Positions 25,284 through 33,503 are shown, counted from the stretch's first letter. The stretch: 40,222 nt of DNA from DAOTZU01 sp034433995 (GCA_034433995.1 DAOTZU010000187.1:1-40222); one strand, 5' to 3'. Notes: a model not told the origin generated them from the sequence alone. Numbers and translations are program-made.

Positions 25284-27350
25284 ATGAAGACGAGAACACA
25301 CGCCTTCTTGATATTGTCCTTGGCCCTTTGCGCCCTGGCGGCGCTGCAGGGGGCCTTGGTGCGGGCGGCTCCGCCCGTCCCGGCCAGCTTCTATGGCACG
25401 GTGAAGGTGAACGGGGCCAATGTGCCCACCTATGTCCAGGTGGAGGCGCTGATCGGTGGCGTAACCTATGCCGTGGGCCCTGTGCAGGTTTCGGGGGCGG
25501 ATACGGTCTATGCCCTTAACGTCCCCGGCGATATTCCCGAGACCCCGGGCAAAGAGGGCGGCACGACGGGGGAGACGATCCAATTCCGCGTGGGGGGATT
25601 GCTTTGCGCCCAGACGGCCGTCTGGCAGAGCGGCGCGCACACCAATCTGAATTTGACCGCCACGGGCACCCTGCCCACCCTCACGCCCACCAATACCAGC
25701 GTGCCCACCAACACGCCCACACCCACCTTCACCCCCACCAATACCCCGGCGGTGACCGCCACCCCCCGCACGGTGGATTTTACGCCCGACAATACCACGG
25801 TGAGGGATACCTACATCTCCTCCTATGATCCGACCGTCAACGACGGCAACGGGCAGCGCATCCGAGTGAAATACAGCGTCTTTCGCTCGCTGATCTATTT
25901 CGACCTTGCCTCCATCCCCACCGGTTCCACGGTACAGAGCGCGAAGCTCCGCCTCTACCTGGATTGGTACGACGACGGCAAACCTACGGCCACGCCACGG
26001 GTGGCGGTGTACAAGGTGTTGCGGGGCTGGGAGGAGCTCCAGGCCACCTGGAACAAGGCGACCAGTGACATCTCCTGGGGTACCGCCGGCTGCGAGAGCG
26101 CGTCGGACCGCTCTTTCAGCGAGAGCGGCGCGGCGGTGATCTCCACGGTGAACACCTGGTACGAATGGGATATCACCGCCCTGGTGCAGGATTGGGAGAG
26201 TAACCCCGCCGGCAACAGGGGGCTGATTTTGATCTCTAACCATGCCCGCGAGCTGCGCTTCCATTCGGCCAACGCGCCCACCAACAAGCCTTTGTTGCGG
26301 GTGACCTACACGGCGGGCGGCGGCCCTGTGCCCACCGTCACCATCACCCCCTCGCCCACCACCACGGCCTCTGTCCAGCCCACGCCCCAGACCCTGGAGC
26401 TGCGCGGGGCCAGCCAGGACGCCTACATCAACTATGCCGACCAAACGCGCAACTATGAGCACCAAGGTCTGCGCATTCAGGGCCAGGGCTACAAGCGGTC
26501 GCTGTTGAATTTTGATGTGAGCGCCATCCCGCCGCAAGCAGAGATCATCTCAGCCACACTGCGCCTGACGGCCTCTAACTATGATGATGGCAAGGGACAT
26601 CTCTCCTTGAACGTGGGCGCCTATCTGGTGAACCGCGCTTGGGTGGCCAACCAGGTGACCTGGCTCCTGGCCTCCACGGGGAACAGTTGGGCCACGGCTG
26701 GCTGTGAGGCCGTCCCCGCCGATCGGGCCGGCACCCCGGCCAGCACTACCCGCGTCCAAGAGATTTCGGGCACGCGGCCTTGGGAGATCAAGACCTACAC
26801 CTGGGATGTCACCGCCATTGTGCAGGCCTGGGTGAATAACCCCTCGGCCCAGGCCGGACTGTTGCTCCTGGCCCAGGATGTGAATTATCGGGATGTGGGC
26901 TTTTATGATTCAGCTTATGGGGTTGTTGAGCAGCGGCCACTCTTGGTGGTGCAATGGCGGCCGCGTCCGGCGGCCACAGAGACCCCCACGCCCACGCCAG
27001 AGCCCGCGCGCGGCGCCATCCAAGGGTTGGTGTTCAACGACCTGAATGGCAACGGCCGGCGCGACGCGGGCGAGCCAGGCTTGGCGGGGGCGGTGGTGCA
27101 ACTGTGGCAAGGCGGGGTCATGCGCTCTGCCCAAACCACCGCTGCCTCGGGGACGTTCGCCTTTGGCAGCCTGGATCCGGGCGCCTATCTGGTGAAGGAG
27201 ATAGACCCGCCCGGCTACCGCTCCTCTCCGGGGAGCCCCAACGAGGTTGCCGTCACCGTCAGCGCGAACCAGACCAGCGAGGTCAACTTTGCCGATCACG
27301 ATCCGGCCAGCATCACCTTGCTCAGCTTGCCTTTGATCCGCAAAGGGTGA
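25284..27350 (+). CDS. Secreted multidomain protein: two DNRLRE domains, SdrD_B-like domain, Thr/Pro linkers
   Basis: A 688-residue protein with a signal peptide ending near LVRAAPPVP. Residues about 34-128 form a domain opening FYGTVKVNGANVP, related to the small protein at 27390. A Thr/Pro linker (about 130-160) leads to a DNRLRE (CBM96-type) domain at about 162-343, with IYFDLASIPTGSTVQSAKL and YEWDITALVQDW. A second linker leads to a second DNRLRE domain (about 370-558; LNFDVSAIPP, YTWDVTAIVQAW). A third linker and a SdrD_B-like domain follow (GLVFNDLNGNGRRDAGEPGL, calcium-type DxNxNG loop). The protein ends in LLSLPLIRKG. DNRLRE/CBM96 modules bind polysaccharide in some characterised proteins. 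No catalytic domain is visible. It may attach to or organise the cell-surface glycan. Confidence 0.78.
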   Translation: MKTRTHAFLILSLALCALAALQGALVRAAPPVPASFYGTVKVNGANVPTYVQVEALIGGVTYAVGPVQVSGADTVYALNVPGDIPETPGKEGGTTGETIQFRVGGLLCAQTAVWQSGAHTNLNLTATGTLPTLTPTNTSVPTNTPTPTFTPTNTPAVTATPRTVDFTPDNTTVRDTYISSYDPTVNDGNGQRIRVKYSVFRSLIYFDLASIPTGSTVQSAKLRLYLDWYDDGKPTATPRVAVYKVLRGWEELQATWNKATSDISWGTAGCESASDRSFSESGAAVISTVNTWYEWDITALVQDWESNPAGNRGLILISNHARELRFHSANAPTNKPLLRVTYTAGGGPVPTVTITPSPTTTASVQPTPQTLELRGASQDAYINYADQTRNYEHQGLRIQGQGYKRSLLNFDVSAIPPQAEIISATLRLTASNYDDGKGHLSLNVGAYLVNRAWVANQVTWLLASTGNSWATAGCEAVPADRAGTPASTTRVQEISGTRPWEIKTYTWDVTAIVQAWVNNPSAQAGLLLLAQDVNYRDVGFYDSAYGVVEQRPLLVVQWRPRPAATETPTPTPEPARGAIQGLVFNDLNGNGRRDAGEPGLAGAVVQLWQGGVMRSAQTTAASGTFAFGSLDPGAYLVKEIDPPGYRSSPGSPNEVAVTVSANQTSEVNFADHDPASITLLSLPLIRKG

Positions 27351-27389
27351 GCTGGCGAGGGCAGCCGGCCGGATAAAAGGGGGAACGTT

Positions 27390-27818
27390 TTGTCCATTTT
27401 TCGTGTTGTGGGGATAGTGACCTGCGTCTTGTTGTTGGGGGTGTTGCCGGTGCGGGCTGCGCCGCCGGAGCTGCCGGCCGATTTCTATGGCACGGCGCGT
27501 TTGGCCGGGATGGCCATCCCCGCTGGCGCCCTCCTTTCGGCCCAGATCAACGGGGTCGAGTACGGCAGTTGCGTCGTCTTGGAGCATACAGAGTGGGGCA
27601 CCGTCTATCACCTCACGGTGGTCGCCGATGATCCCGATACGCCCAGCATCATCGAGGGAGGGCGAGAGGGAGACCCGGTGGTGTTTGTCTTGCAGATGCC
27701 GGGCCAGCGCCCTTACCGGGCCCTCCAGGTGGGCACCTGGCACGGGGCCACGGTCAACCGGTTGGATCTGCTCTTTCCCGCTGTGGTGACCCTGCCCCTC
27801 GTCGTGCGGGGGAGGTGA
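27390..27818 (+). CDS. Small secreted protein, single FYGT domain with LPLVVRGR tail
   Basis: A 142-residue exported protein starting at TTG, with GGGGG about 6 bases upstream. The signal peptide (VVGIVTCVLLLGVLPVRAA) is followed by PPELPADFYGTARLAGMAIP. The mature part parallels the N-terminal domain of the preceding gene product: FYGT, a GV.Y strand, a (T)VY.L.V..D.P.TP segment, a GG..G turn and a W..GA..N.L.L end. It stops in VVTLPLVVRGR. It is thus a stand-alone copy of that domain plus the short tail. No known family name comes to mind. The function is unknown; a cell-surface role follows from export and from its neighbours. Confidence 0.7.
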   Translation: MSIFRVVGIVTCVLLLGVLPVRAAPPELPADFYGTARLAGMAIPAGALLSAQINGVEYGSCVVLEHTEWGTVYHLTVVADDPDTPSIIEGGREGDPVVFVLQMPGQRPYRALQVGTWHGATVNRLDLLFPAVVTLPLVVRGR

Positions 27819-27859
27819 TCCCCGCGCGCCACCGGCCTTGCAGAGGGAACTGCGAGCCC

Positions 27860-29704
27860 ATGAACAAGCATGTGGGTGTGGTCATCGTCCTGGTGGCGCT
27901 GGCGCTGACCTTGGGCCAGAGCCTGGCGCCGGCGCGGGCGTTGCGCGGGCTGGCCGCGCTGGAGGAGGTGATCCTCCAGCCCGCCAGCGGCGATACCACG
28001 CTGTTGCAAGATGCCCATATTCTGGAATGGTACCCCGACGAAAACCACGGCGCGGATGGGGGCCTCCAGGTGCGCCCCCATTCGGGCGTCATCAGCAGCC
28101 TCTTGCGCTGGAACCTGAGCAGCATCCCCACCGGCGCCCAGGTCCAGAGCGCGCGCTTGGAGCTTTACGCCATCTCCCGTAGCCGCGATTGGCCCATAGA
28201 TATCGCCATCTATGAGGTGCTCGTCCCCTGGCAAGAGGGTTCGGTCACCTGGAACGTGGCGGCCGGCGGCGCGCCCTGGGCCGCGCCGGGTTGCAGTGCC
28301 ATCGGCCTGGACCGCAGCGGCAACCCGGTGGCGGTGACGGCTATCCGCACCGAGGATACTGTGCCCGGCTGGTTCAGCTGGAACATCACCTCCCTGGTGC
28401 AAGACTGGGTGAACGCGCCGGCGGATAACCAGGGGATGATCTTGGTTGCCTTGGGCTCCACCGTGACATGCACGTTCATCTCCTCCGAGGGTTCGGCGTA
28501 CAATTTGCGGCCCAGGTTGATCGTCCAGTACGTCTATCCTGCCCAGACGAGCACCTCCAGCCCCACCGCCGCCTCCGCCGTGAGCGCCACCCCCACAGAG
28601 ACGCCGCCCCCCACCCTCACCTGGACGCCCAGCCTCACGCCGACGCCTTCGGCCAGCCCCACGGCCACGGCCACGCCCCTTTCCTGGCTGGATCCATCCC
28701 GCGTCTTGCCCGCGTATTGTGGGGGCGCCTTTGTGAACGACACCACCGGCAAGCCCAACACCGCCCAGACCTATGGCACCCTGCCCTGGGACGAGAGCGG
28801 CCCTGAGGATATCTATATCCTGCGCAAGACGGCGTTGGGCGATGTGACCTTGACCTTGGAATCCCTCACCGGCGCGGACCTGGATATCTTTTTGCTGTAT
28901 GATCTATACCCTTCGGCGCTCCTCAAGGGCGACGATCGGCGCATCTTTTATGCCAATCTGCCGCCGGGCACCTACTATATCGTGGTGGACGGGTTCGAGG
29001 GGGCCATGGGGCCGTATCGTCTGCGGGTGGAATGCCCGGGCGAGCCGACCCCCACGGCGACGCCGACTCCCTCGCCCACGCCCACCCTCTCGCCCACGGT
29101 GACCAACACGCCGGTGGGGAGCTATTGGCCGCTGATCTGGAAGCAGCCGACCCCCACCGCCTCACCCACCGCCACGCCCACGCCCACGGCCACGCCGCTG
29201 CCCTATGCCCAGGCGGTCAACTGTGGAAGCGACGCGGGCTACCAGGCCGGCGATGGCTACTGGTATGCCCCGGACCAGCCCTTCAGCGAGGGTTCCTGGG
29301 GCTGGTATGGCGCCGGCTCGGGCGTGTGGGTGACCCAGGCCGAGATCGCCAACACCAGGGATGATCCCCTTTACCAAACCCAGCGTTCGGGCATGGAGGC
29401 TTATCTCTTTACCGTGCCCAGGGGAAAATATGAGGTGATCTTGCGTTTTGCCGAGATTTTCCCGTATATTAGTGTGGGCAAGCGGGTCTTTGCGGTCGAG
29501 ATCGAGGGGCAGCGCGTCTTGGATCACTTTGACATGTTGGCCGTGGGGGCCCGCCGCGCCGCCTGGGATTGGCCCCAGAGCGGACCGGTGTATATTAATG
29601 TGACGGATGGCATTTTGTCCATCACCTTTCACAAACAATCTACGGAAGAGTTTTGGCCGGCGGTCAACGCCATCCGCGTCCGCCGGGTGGGGGATGCGGA
29701 TTGA
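27860..29704 (+). CDS. Secreted protein: DNRLRE domain, PPC domain, malectin domain
   Basis: A 614-residue exported protein. The ATG at 27860 gives a clean signal peptide (KHVGVVIVLVALALTLG, cleavage near ARA); an in-frame GTG at 27815 would add 15 polar residues. Residues about 37-226 form a DNRLRE/CBM96 domain (LRWNLSSIPTGAQVQSARL, FSWNITSLVQDW). After a Thr/Pro linker comes a PPC-like domain (about 276-393) with EDIYILRK, LDIFLLYD and PPGTYYIVVDG. A second linker contains GSYWPLIWKQ. The last 160 residues resemble malectin (CBM57): AVNCGSDAGYQ, VPRGKYEVILRFAEI, and a terminal WPAVNAIRV. All parts bind carbohydrate or pack as beta-sandwiches; no enzyme is seen. It is the last gene before a strong terminator. 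Confidence 0.8.
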   Translation: MNKHVGVVIVLVALALTLGQSLAPARALRGLAALEEVILQPASGDTTLLQDAHILEWYPDENHGADGGLQVRPHSGVISSLLRWNLSSIPTGAQVQSARLELYAISRSRDWPIDIAIYEVLVPWQEGSVTWNVAAGGAPWAAPGCSAIGLDRSGNPVAVTAIRTEDTVPGWFSWNITSLVQDWVNAPADNQGMILVALGSTVTCTFISSEGSAYNLRPRLIVQYVYPAQTSTSSPTAASAVSATPTETPPPTLTWTPSLTPTPSASPTATATPLSWLDPSRVLPAYCGGAFVNDTTGKPNTAQTYGTLPWDESGPEDIYILRKTALGDVTLTLESLTGADLDIFLLYDLYPSALLKGDDRRIFYANLPPGTYYIVVDGFEGAMGPYRLRVECPGEPTPTATPTPSPTPTLSPTVTNTPVGSYWPLIWKQPTPTASPTATPTPTATPLPYAQAVNCGSDAGYQAGDGYWYAPDQPFSEGSWGWYGAGSGVWVTQAEIANTRDDPLYQTQRSGMEAYLFTVPRGKYEVILRFAEIFPYISVGKRVFAVEIEGQRVLDHFDMLAVGARRAAWDWPQSGPVYINVTDGILSITFHKQSTEEFWPAVNAIRVRRVGDAD

Positions 29705-29734
29705 GCAGAGCAGCTTCTGGGGGCAAGGAATGAG

Positions 29735-29764
29735 ACCGCGGGTTTTTGCCCCGCGGTTTTTATT
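29735..29764 (+). terminator. Rho-independent terminator
   Basis: ACCGCGGG (29735-29742) and CCCGCGGT (29750-29757) form a perfect 8-bp GC-rich stem with a 7-base loop, followed directly by TTTTTATT. It closes the secreted-protein unit. Confidence 0.9.
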
Positions 29765-29825
29765 GCGGAGGTGAGGGATTAGCGCCGAAAACGTCGTCTC
29801 TGCGCCTTTAGAGGAGGGGATCGTC

Positions 29826-30704
29826 GTGCGCGCCCACGGCGGCCACTATTATGTGCATGCGGGGCAAACCGAGGTGGATTGCACCCTGCGCGGCCGCCTA
29901 AAACAGGGCCGCCGCCCCAGCGACCTGATCGCCGTGGGCGATCGGGTGCGCTGGCGGCCCACGACGGAGGGTTGCGGCATCATCGAGGAGATCCTGCCCC
30001 GCCAGAGGGTCCTCTCCCGCTGCCCGCCGCCGCCGCGGCCGCCGGTGGAGCAGGTAATTCTGGCCAATCCTGATCAGGTGGTGGTGGTCTTTTCCTTGCG
30101 CAATCCTCCCCTCAGCCCGTTCATGCTGGATCGCTACCTGGTGGCTTGCGCGGCGGCCCAGCTGCCGGTCCTCATCGTGCTTAATAAGGCAGATCTGCTG
30201 GAGGAGGACGATCTGGAGCTCATCGCCCTCTATCGCACCATCGGCTACACCGTCCTCACCACCAGCGCCCTCAGCGGCGAGGGGTTGGAGGCGCTGCGCG
30301 AGGCCCTGCGGGGCAAGGTCTCGGTGTTGGTGGGGCCTTCGGGGGTGGGCAAATCCAGCTTGCTCAATGCCCTTTGGCCGGAGCTGGATCTGGAGGTGGG
30401 CGAGATCAGCACCTACCACGACCGGGGGCGCCACACCACGGTGGTGGCCTGTCTTTTGCATCCCGAACCGGGCACCTATGTGGCCGATACCCCCGGCCTG
30501 CGCCAGTTCCGCCTGTGGGATATTGCCCCGGAACAGTTGGAGGCCTTTTTCCCCGAGATGGCGCCATACCTGGGGCGTTGCCGCTTCAAGCCCTGCACCC
30601 ACCTCCACGAGCCGGGCTGCGCTGTGCGCGCGGCGGTGGAGCGGGGAGAGATCAGTGAGCTGCGCTATGAGAGCTATAGCAAAATGTTCACCTATGGCTT
30701 CTAA
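29826..30704 (+). CDS. rsgA: Ribosome small subunit-dependent GTPase A
   Basis: A 292-residue circularly permuted GTPase that helps 30S subunit maturation. An N-terminal OB fold is followed by G4 NKAD (120-123), the G5 region TSALSG, then G1 GPSGVGKSS (170-178), the G2/switch region RGRHTT and G3 DTPG (221-224). The order G4-G5-G1-G2-G3 is diagnostic. The C-terminal zinc module has Cys252, Cys257, His259 and Cys265. It starts at GTG with GAGGAGGGG 6 bases upstream. An in-frame ATT at 29778 beside another purine tract would add 16 residues that look homologous to other RsgA N-termini, so a rare upstream start is possible. It is monocistronic, between a terminator and a new promoter. Confidence 0.95.
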   Translation: MRAHGGHYYVHAGQTEVDCTLRGRLKQGRRPSDLIAVGDRVRWRPTTEGCGIIEEILPRQRVLSRCPPPPRPPVEQVILANPDQVVVVFSLRNPPLSPFMLDRYLVACAAAQLPVLIVLNKADLLEEDDLELIALYRTIGYTVLTTSALSGEGLEALREALRGKVSVLVGPSGVGKSSLLNALWPELDLEVGEISTYHDRGRHTTVVACLLHPEPGTYVADTPGLRQFRLWDIAPEQLEAFFPEMAPYLGRCRFKPCTHLHEPGCAVRAAVERGEISELRYESYSKMFTYGF

Positions 30705-30710
30705 TCCTCG

Positions 30711-30738
30711 TTGACAAGCCGTCGCGCCGGTTTACAAT
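30711..30738 (+). promoter_or_regulatory. Near-consensus sigma-70 promoter
   Basis: TTGACA (30711-30716) is a perfect -35; TACAAT (30733-30738) matches 5/6 of the -10, spaced 16 bases. Transcription would start near 30745, which rules out the ATG at 30742 and supports the start at 30769. Confidence 0.85.
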
Positions 30739-30768
30739 GCCATGAGTACGTTATGCAGGAGGCAAAAG

Positions 30769-31740
30769 ATGCCCTATCCGTTGTTCGATCGCTCGCGCTT
30801 GCGGCTCAAGCCCCTCGCCCAGCGGCAACACGACCTTACCTTGGCCCAATTTGCCCATTTGGATGATCCTTTGCCCGCTTATACCAACCCCAACCTGGAG
30901 GAGCTGGCCCGGCGCATGGTGGCCGCCTCCCGCGCGGGCCGGGCCGTCATCTGGATGATGGGCGCCCACGTGATCAAAAACGGCCTTTCCCGCTATGTGA
31001 TTGACCTGATGGAGCGGCGGGTGGTGAGCGCCATCGCCTTCAACGGCGCCTGCGCCATCCACGATTTCGAGCTGGCCGCCATCGGCGCCACCACCGAGAG
31101 CGTGGCCCGCTACATCAGCGAGGGGCAGTTCGGCCTGTGGCAGGAGACGGGGCGCCTCAACGACCTGGCTCGGGTGGCGGCCCAGGAGGGGATCGGTTTC
31201 GGCGAGGCGGTGGGGCGCGCCATCTGGGAGGAGGGCTTGCCCCATCGTGAGGTGAGCATCCTGGTCGCCGGCTATCGGCTGCACATCCCGGTGACGGTGC
31301 ACATCAGCCTGGGGTATGACATCATCCACGAGCATCCCAATTGCGATGGCGCGGCCCTCGGCGCGGCCTCTTATACCGATTTTCTGGTCTTTGCCCAGGA
31401 GGTGACCCGCCTGGAGGGGGGCGTCCTGCTGAGCATGGGCACGGCCATCATGGGGCCGGAGGTCTATCTCAAGGCCCTCTCCATGGCCCGCAACGTGGCC
31501 TTTCAGGAGGGCCGTCCGCTGAACCATTTCACCACGGCAGTGTTTGACCTGCAGGACCTGGGCCCTGACCTGGACCACGAAGCCCCCAAGGATGACGCCC
31601 GCTATTATTTTCGCCCCTTCAAGACCATCTTGGTGCGCACGGTGCGCGATGGCGGGGAGAGCTTTTACATCCAGGCCGCCCATCAACTGACGGTCCCCTG
31701 GTTGCACCATGATGTGGTCAAGGCGTTGGAGGCGCGCTGA
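30769..31740 (+). CDS. Deoxyhypusine synthase-like protein
   Basis: A 323-residue protein of the DS (deoxyhypusine synthase) family. MMGAHVIKNGLS (63-74) and NGACAIHDFELA (92-103) are the bacterial-type NAD-binding signatures; HEHPNCDGAALGAASYTDFL is a later family block. The true start is the ATG at 30769, with AGGAGG 6 bases upstream. In eukaryotes and archaea the enzyme modifies eIF5A using spermidine. Bacteria lack eIF5A, and related bacterial proteins are thought to act on polyamines or other substrates, so the reaction here is unknown. The active-site Lys segment of the human enzyme is not evident; RPFKTILVR contains the only well-placed Lys. It overlaps the next gene by one base, so both are expressed together from the strong promoter. 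Confidence 0.82.
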   Translation: MPYPLFDRSRLRLKPLAQRQHDLTLAQFAHLDDPLPAYTNPNLEELARRMVAASRAGRAVIWMMGAHVIKNGLSRYVIDLMERRVVSAIAFNGACAIHDFELAAIGATTESVARYISEGQFGLWQETGRLNDLARVAAQEGIGFGEAVGRAIWEEGLPHREVSILVAGYRLHIPVTVHISLGYDIIHEHPNCDGAALGAASYTDFLVFAQEVTRLEGGVLLSMGTAIMGPEVYLKALSMARNVAFQEGRPLNHFTTAVFDLQDLGPDLDHEAPKDDARYYFRPFKTILVRTVRDGGESFYIQAAHQLTVPWLHHDVVKALEAR

Positions 31741-32780
31741 TGGAACCATCCCGTCTGGCAACGATCTTGGGCCGCTTCGCCACGCTGCGCGTGTTGGTGG
31801 TGGGCGATTATTTCCTGGATAAATATCTGGATATCCAGCGCTCTCTGGCCGAGGTTTCCTTGGAGACGGGGCTGGAGGCCCACCAGGTGGTGGCCGTGCG
31901 CACCAGCCCCGGAGCCGCGGGGACGGTGGTCTCCAACTTGAGGGCGTTGGAGGTTGGGGTGGTGACCTTGGGCGTCATCGGCGACGATGGCGAGGGATAC
32001 GAGCTGGTGCGGGGCTTGCGCGAGCGCGGCGCCGACGTATCCCCCCTGGTGCAGACCCGTGAGCGCCTCACGCCCACCTATACCAAGCCCATCATGCACG
32101 AGCCGGATGGCACCTGGCACGAGCTTTCGCGCCTGGATATTAAAAACCGCACGCCGCTGCCGGCGCCGTTGGAGGAGCGGGTCATCGCCCGTCTGTGGGA
32201 GTTGGTGCCCCAGGTGGATGGCGTCATCGTCGCCGACCAGGTGCCGGAGCGCAATTGCGGAGTGATCACCGACCGGGTGCGTCACGAGCTAGCCGTCTTG
32301 GCCGAGCGGCATCCCCAGGTGGTCATGGCGGCGGATTCGCGCCTGCGCATCGGCGAGTTTCGCAATCTTGTGCTCAAGCCCAACGCCCACGAGGCCATGC
32401 GCGCCATCCATCCTGAACATGCGGGCGAGGTCACCCTGGCCGAGGCGCGGGAGGCCGGCCAACTCCTTAGCCGACGGAGCGGCCGGGCCGTCTTTGTCAC
32501 CGTGGGCGAGAGGGGCATCCTCCTTTGCGAGGGAGAGCGCCACCAGCACATTCCCGCGGTGCCGGTGGAGGGGCCGATAGACATCGTGGGGGCCGGGGAT
32601 AGCACCATGGCCGGCATCGTGGCCGGCCTGTGCGCCGGGGCGAGCTTGGCCGAGGCGGCGCTGCTGGGCAACCTGGTGGCTTCGGTCACCATCCGCTGTT
32701 TGGGCACCACCGGCACGGCCAGCCAACAGGAGGTGTTGGACGCTTTGACCCTCTGGCGCAAGGCCTGGGCCGCCTCATGA
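31740..32780 (+). CDS. PfkB-family sugar kinase, RfaE/HldE kinase-domain-like
   Basis: A 346-residue ribokinase-fold kinase. VGDYFLDKYLDI (21-32) matches the 'VGD.mlD.Y..g' opening of the HldE kinase domain. PGAAGTVVSNLRAL aligns with its 'PGGAANVA.Nl..LG'. DIVGAGDS (281-288) is the PfkB anion-hole and catalytic-base motif, with Asp287. It has no C-terminal cytidylyltransferase domain, so it is kinase-only. The position of SLETGLE, where HldE has S.EAPvP, suggests a changed sugar site. The product could be heptose bisphosphate or another sugar phosphate. It is translationally coupled (TGATG) to the deoxyhypusine-synthase-like gene, a link whose meaning is unclear. It ends 6 bases inside the convergent next gene. 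Confidence 0.8.
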   Translation: MEPSRLATILGRFATLRVLVVGDYFLDKYLDIQRSLAEVSLETGLEAHQVVAVRTSPGAAGTVVSNLRALEVGVVTLGVIGDDGEGYELVRGLRERGADVSPLVQTRERLTPTYTKPIMHEPDGTWHELSRLDIKNRTPLPAPLEERVIARLWELVPQVDGVIVADQVPERNCGVITDRVRHELAVLAERHPQVVMAADSRLRIGEFRNLVLKPNAHEAMRAIHPEHAGEVTLAEAREAGQLLSRRSGRAVFVTVGERGILLCEGERHQHIPAVPVEGPIDIVGAGDSTMAGIVAGLCAGASLAEAALLGNLVASVTIRCLGTTGTASQQEVLDALTLWRKAWAAS

Positions 32781-33464
32781 GCCTGGGGGAAAGATGGGTA
32801 GCTTCTCCCCCAAGACGGGCACGGGGCGGCTGATGAAAACCTCCCACCAGGCCAGGGCCGTGGCCGGCACCTCGCGCCACCAGTAGCGGCGGATGTGGAG
32901 ATAATCGCGCCGGTCGGCGGCGACGCCCACCACATCCAGGCCCAGATGGTCCGCCGTAAAGAGGGCGCGATCCAGGTGATAAGCCTGGCTGACCAGGATG
33001 GCCTCCTGCACGCCGAAAATCTCGCGGGCGCGGTAACAGCTATCGTAGGTGCGGCGGCCGGCGTAATCCAGGACAATGTCCTCGGCAGGGACCCCGAGGC
33101 TTATGGCATAGGCGCGCATATGGCCCGGTTCGTTATAGTAAATGAAGCGGTTGTCTCCGGTCATGAGCAGCTTGCGCACCTTGCCGTGGCGATAGAGCTC
33201 GGCGGCCACCTCCACCCGGTCGCGCAAAATATCGCTGAGGCGGCCATCGGGCCAGACCCCCGCGCCAAAGACGATGGCCACCGGCCGCGGCGGCACGGTT
33301 TCCACGGTGTAGATGCGGCCTTGGTAGTGAAAATCGGTCCACCAGCGCAGCGCCACGGGGGCGCCGGCCGCAAGCAGCGCCAGGGCCAGGAGGTAACGTC
33401 CGACGCGGCGTCCCTTGGCCTGCCGAGAGCGTTGGGTTCGGCGGTGATGCATCTTGATCCTCAT
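32775..33464 (-). CDS. SanA/YdcF-like DUF218 membrane protein
   Basis: A 229-residue protein with a basic N-terminus (about 20 residues, many Arg/Lys), one membrane helix (about 22-41) and an external DUF218 domain. VAIVFGAGVWPDGRLSDILRDRVEVAAELY (62-91), LLMTGDN, YAGRRTYDSCYRARE and LVSQAYHLDRALF are the conserved blocks of the SanA branch. SanA and ElyC affect the cell-envelope barrier and peptidoglycan precursors in Enterobacteria; the biochemical activity is unsettled. The ATG at 33464 was chosen over an upstream in-frame ATG at 33518, since the likely promoter lies between 33504 and 33532; an ATG at 33452 is also possible. Its stop lies within the end of the convergent kinase gene. Confidence 0.85.
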   Translation of the reverse strand: MRIKMHHRRTQRSRQAKGRRVGRYLLALALLAAGAPVALRWWTDFHYQGRIYTVETVPPRPVAIVFGAGVWPDGRLSDILRDRVEVAAELYRHGKVRKLLMTGDNRFIYYNEPGHMRAYAISLGVPAEDIVLDYAGRRTYDSCYRAREIFGVQEAILVSQAYHLDRALFTADHLGLDVVGVAADRRDYLHIRRYWWREVPATALAWWEVFISRPVPVLGEKLPIFPPGS

Positions 33465-33503
33465 GACGCGGGCCCCCCCTCGGAGCGCCCGCAGGATGGA
33501 TTC

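Noticed and set aside
23242..25299. Very long open frame antisense to the barrel protein (and similar ones antisense at 25227-26537, 8403-9602, 2010-3043)
   Set aside because: GC-rich codon usage leaves antisense frames open. The translations are low-complexity Gly/His/Arg/Gln-rich text with no domain, and the sense frames are clear genes.
27318..27350. Sortase-type LPxTG anchor in the LPLIRKG tail
   Set aside because: There is no Thr-Gly pair and no following hydrophobic helix; the motif sits at the very end of the chain.
29778..29825. ATT start for rsgA
   Set aside because: The upstream residues look plausible, but ATT starts are very rare and GTG 29826 has a well-placed GAGGAGGGG; kept only as an alternative.
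30742..30768. ATG at 30742 as the start of the deoxyhypusine-synthase-like gene
   Set aside because: It lies at or before the predicted transcription start, while ATG 30769 has a perfect AGGAGG at 6 bases.
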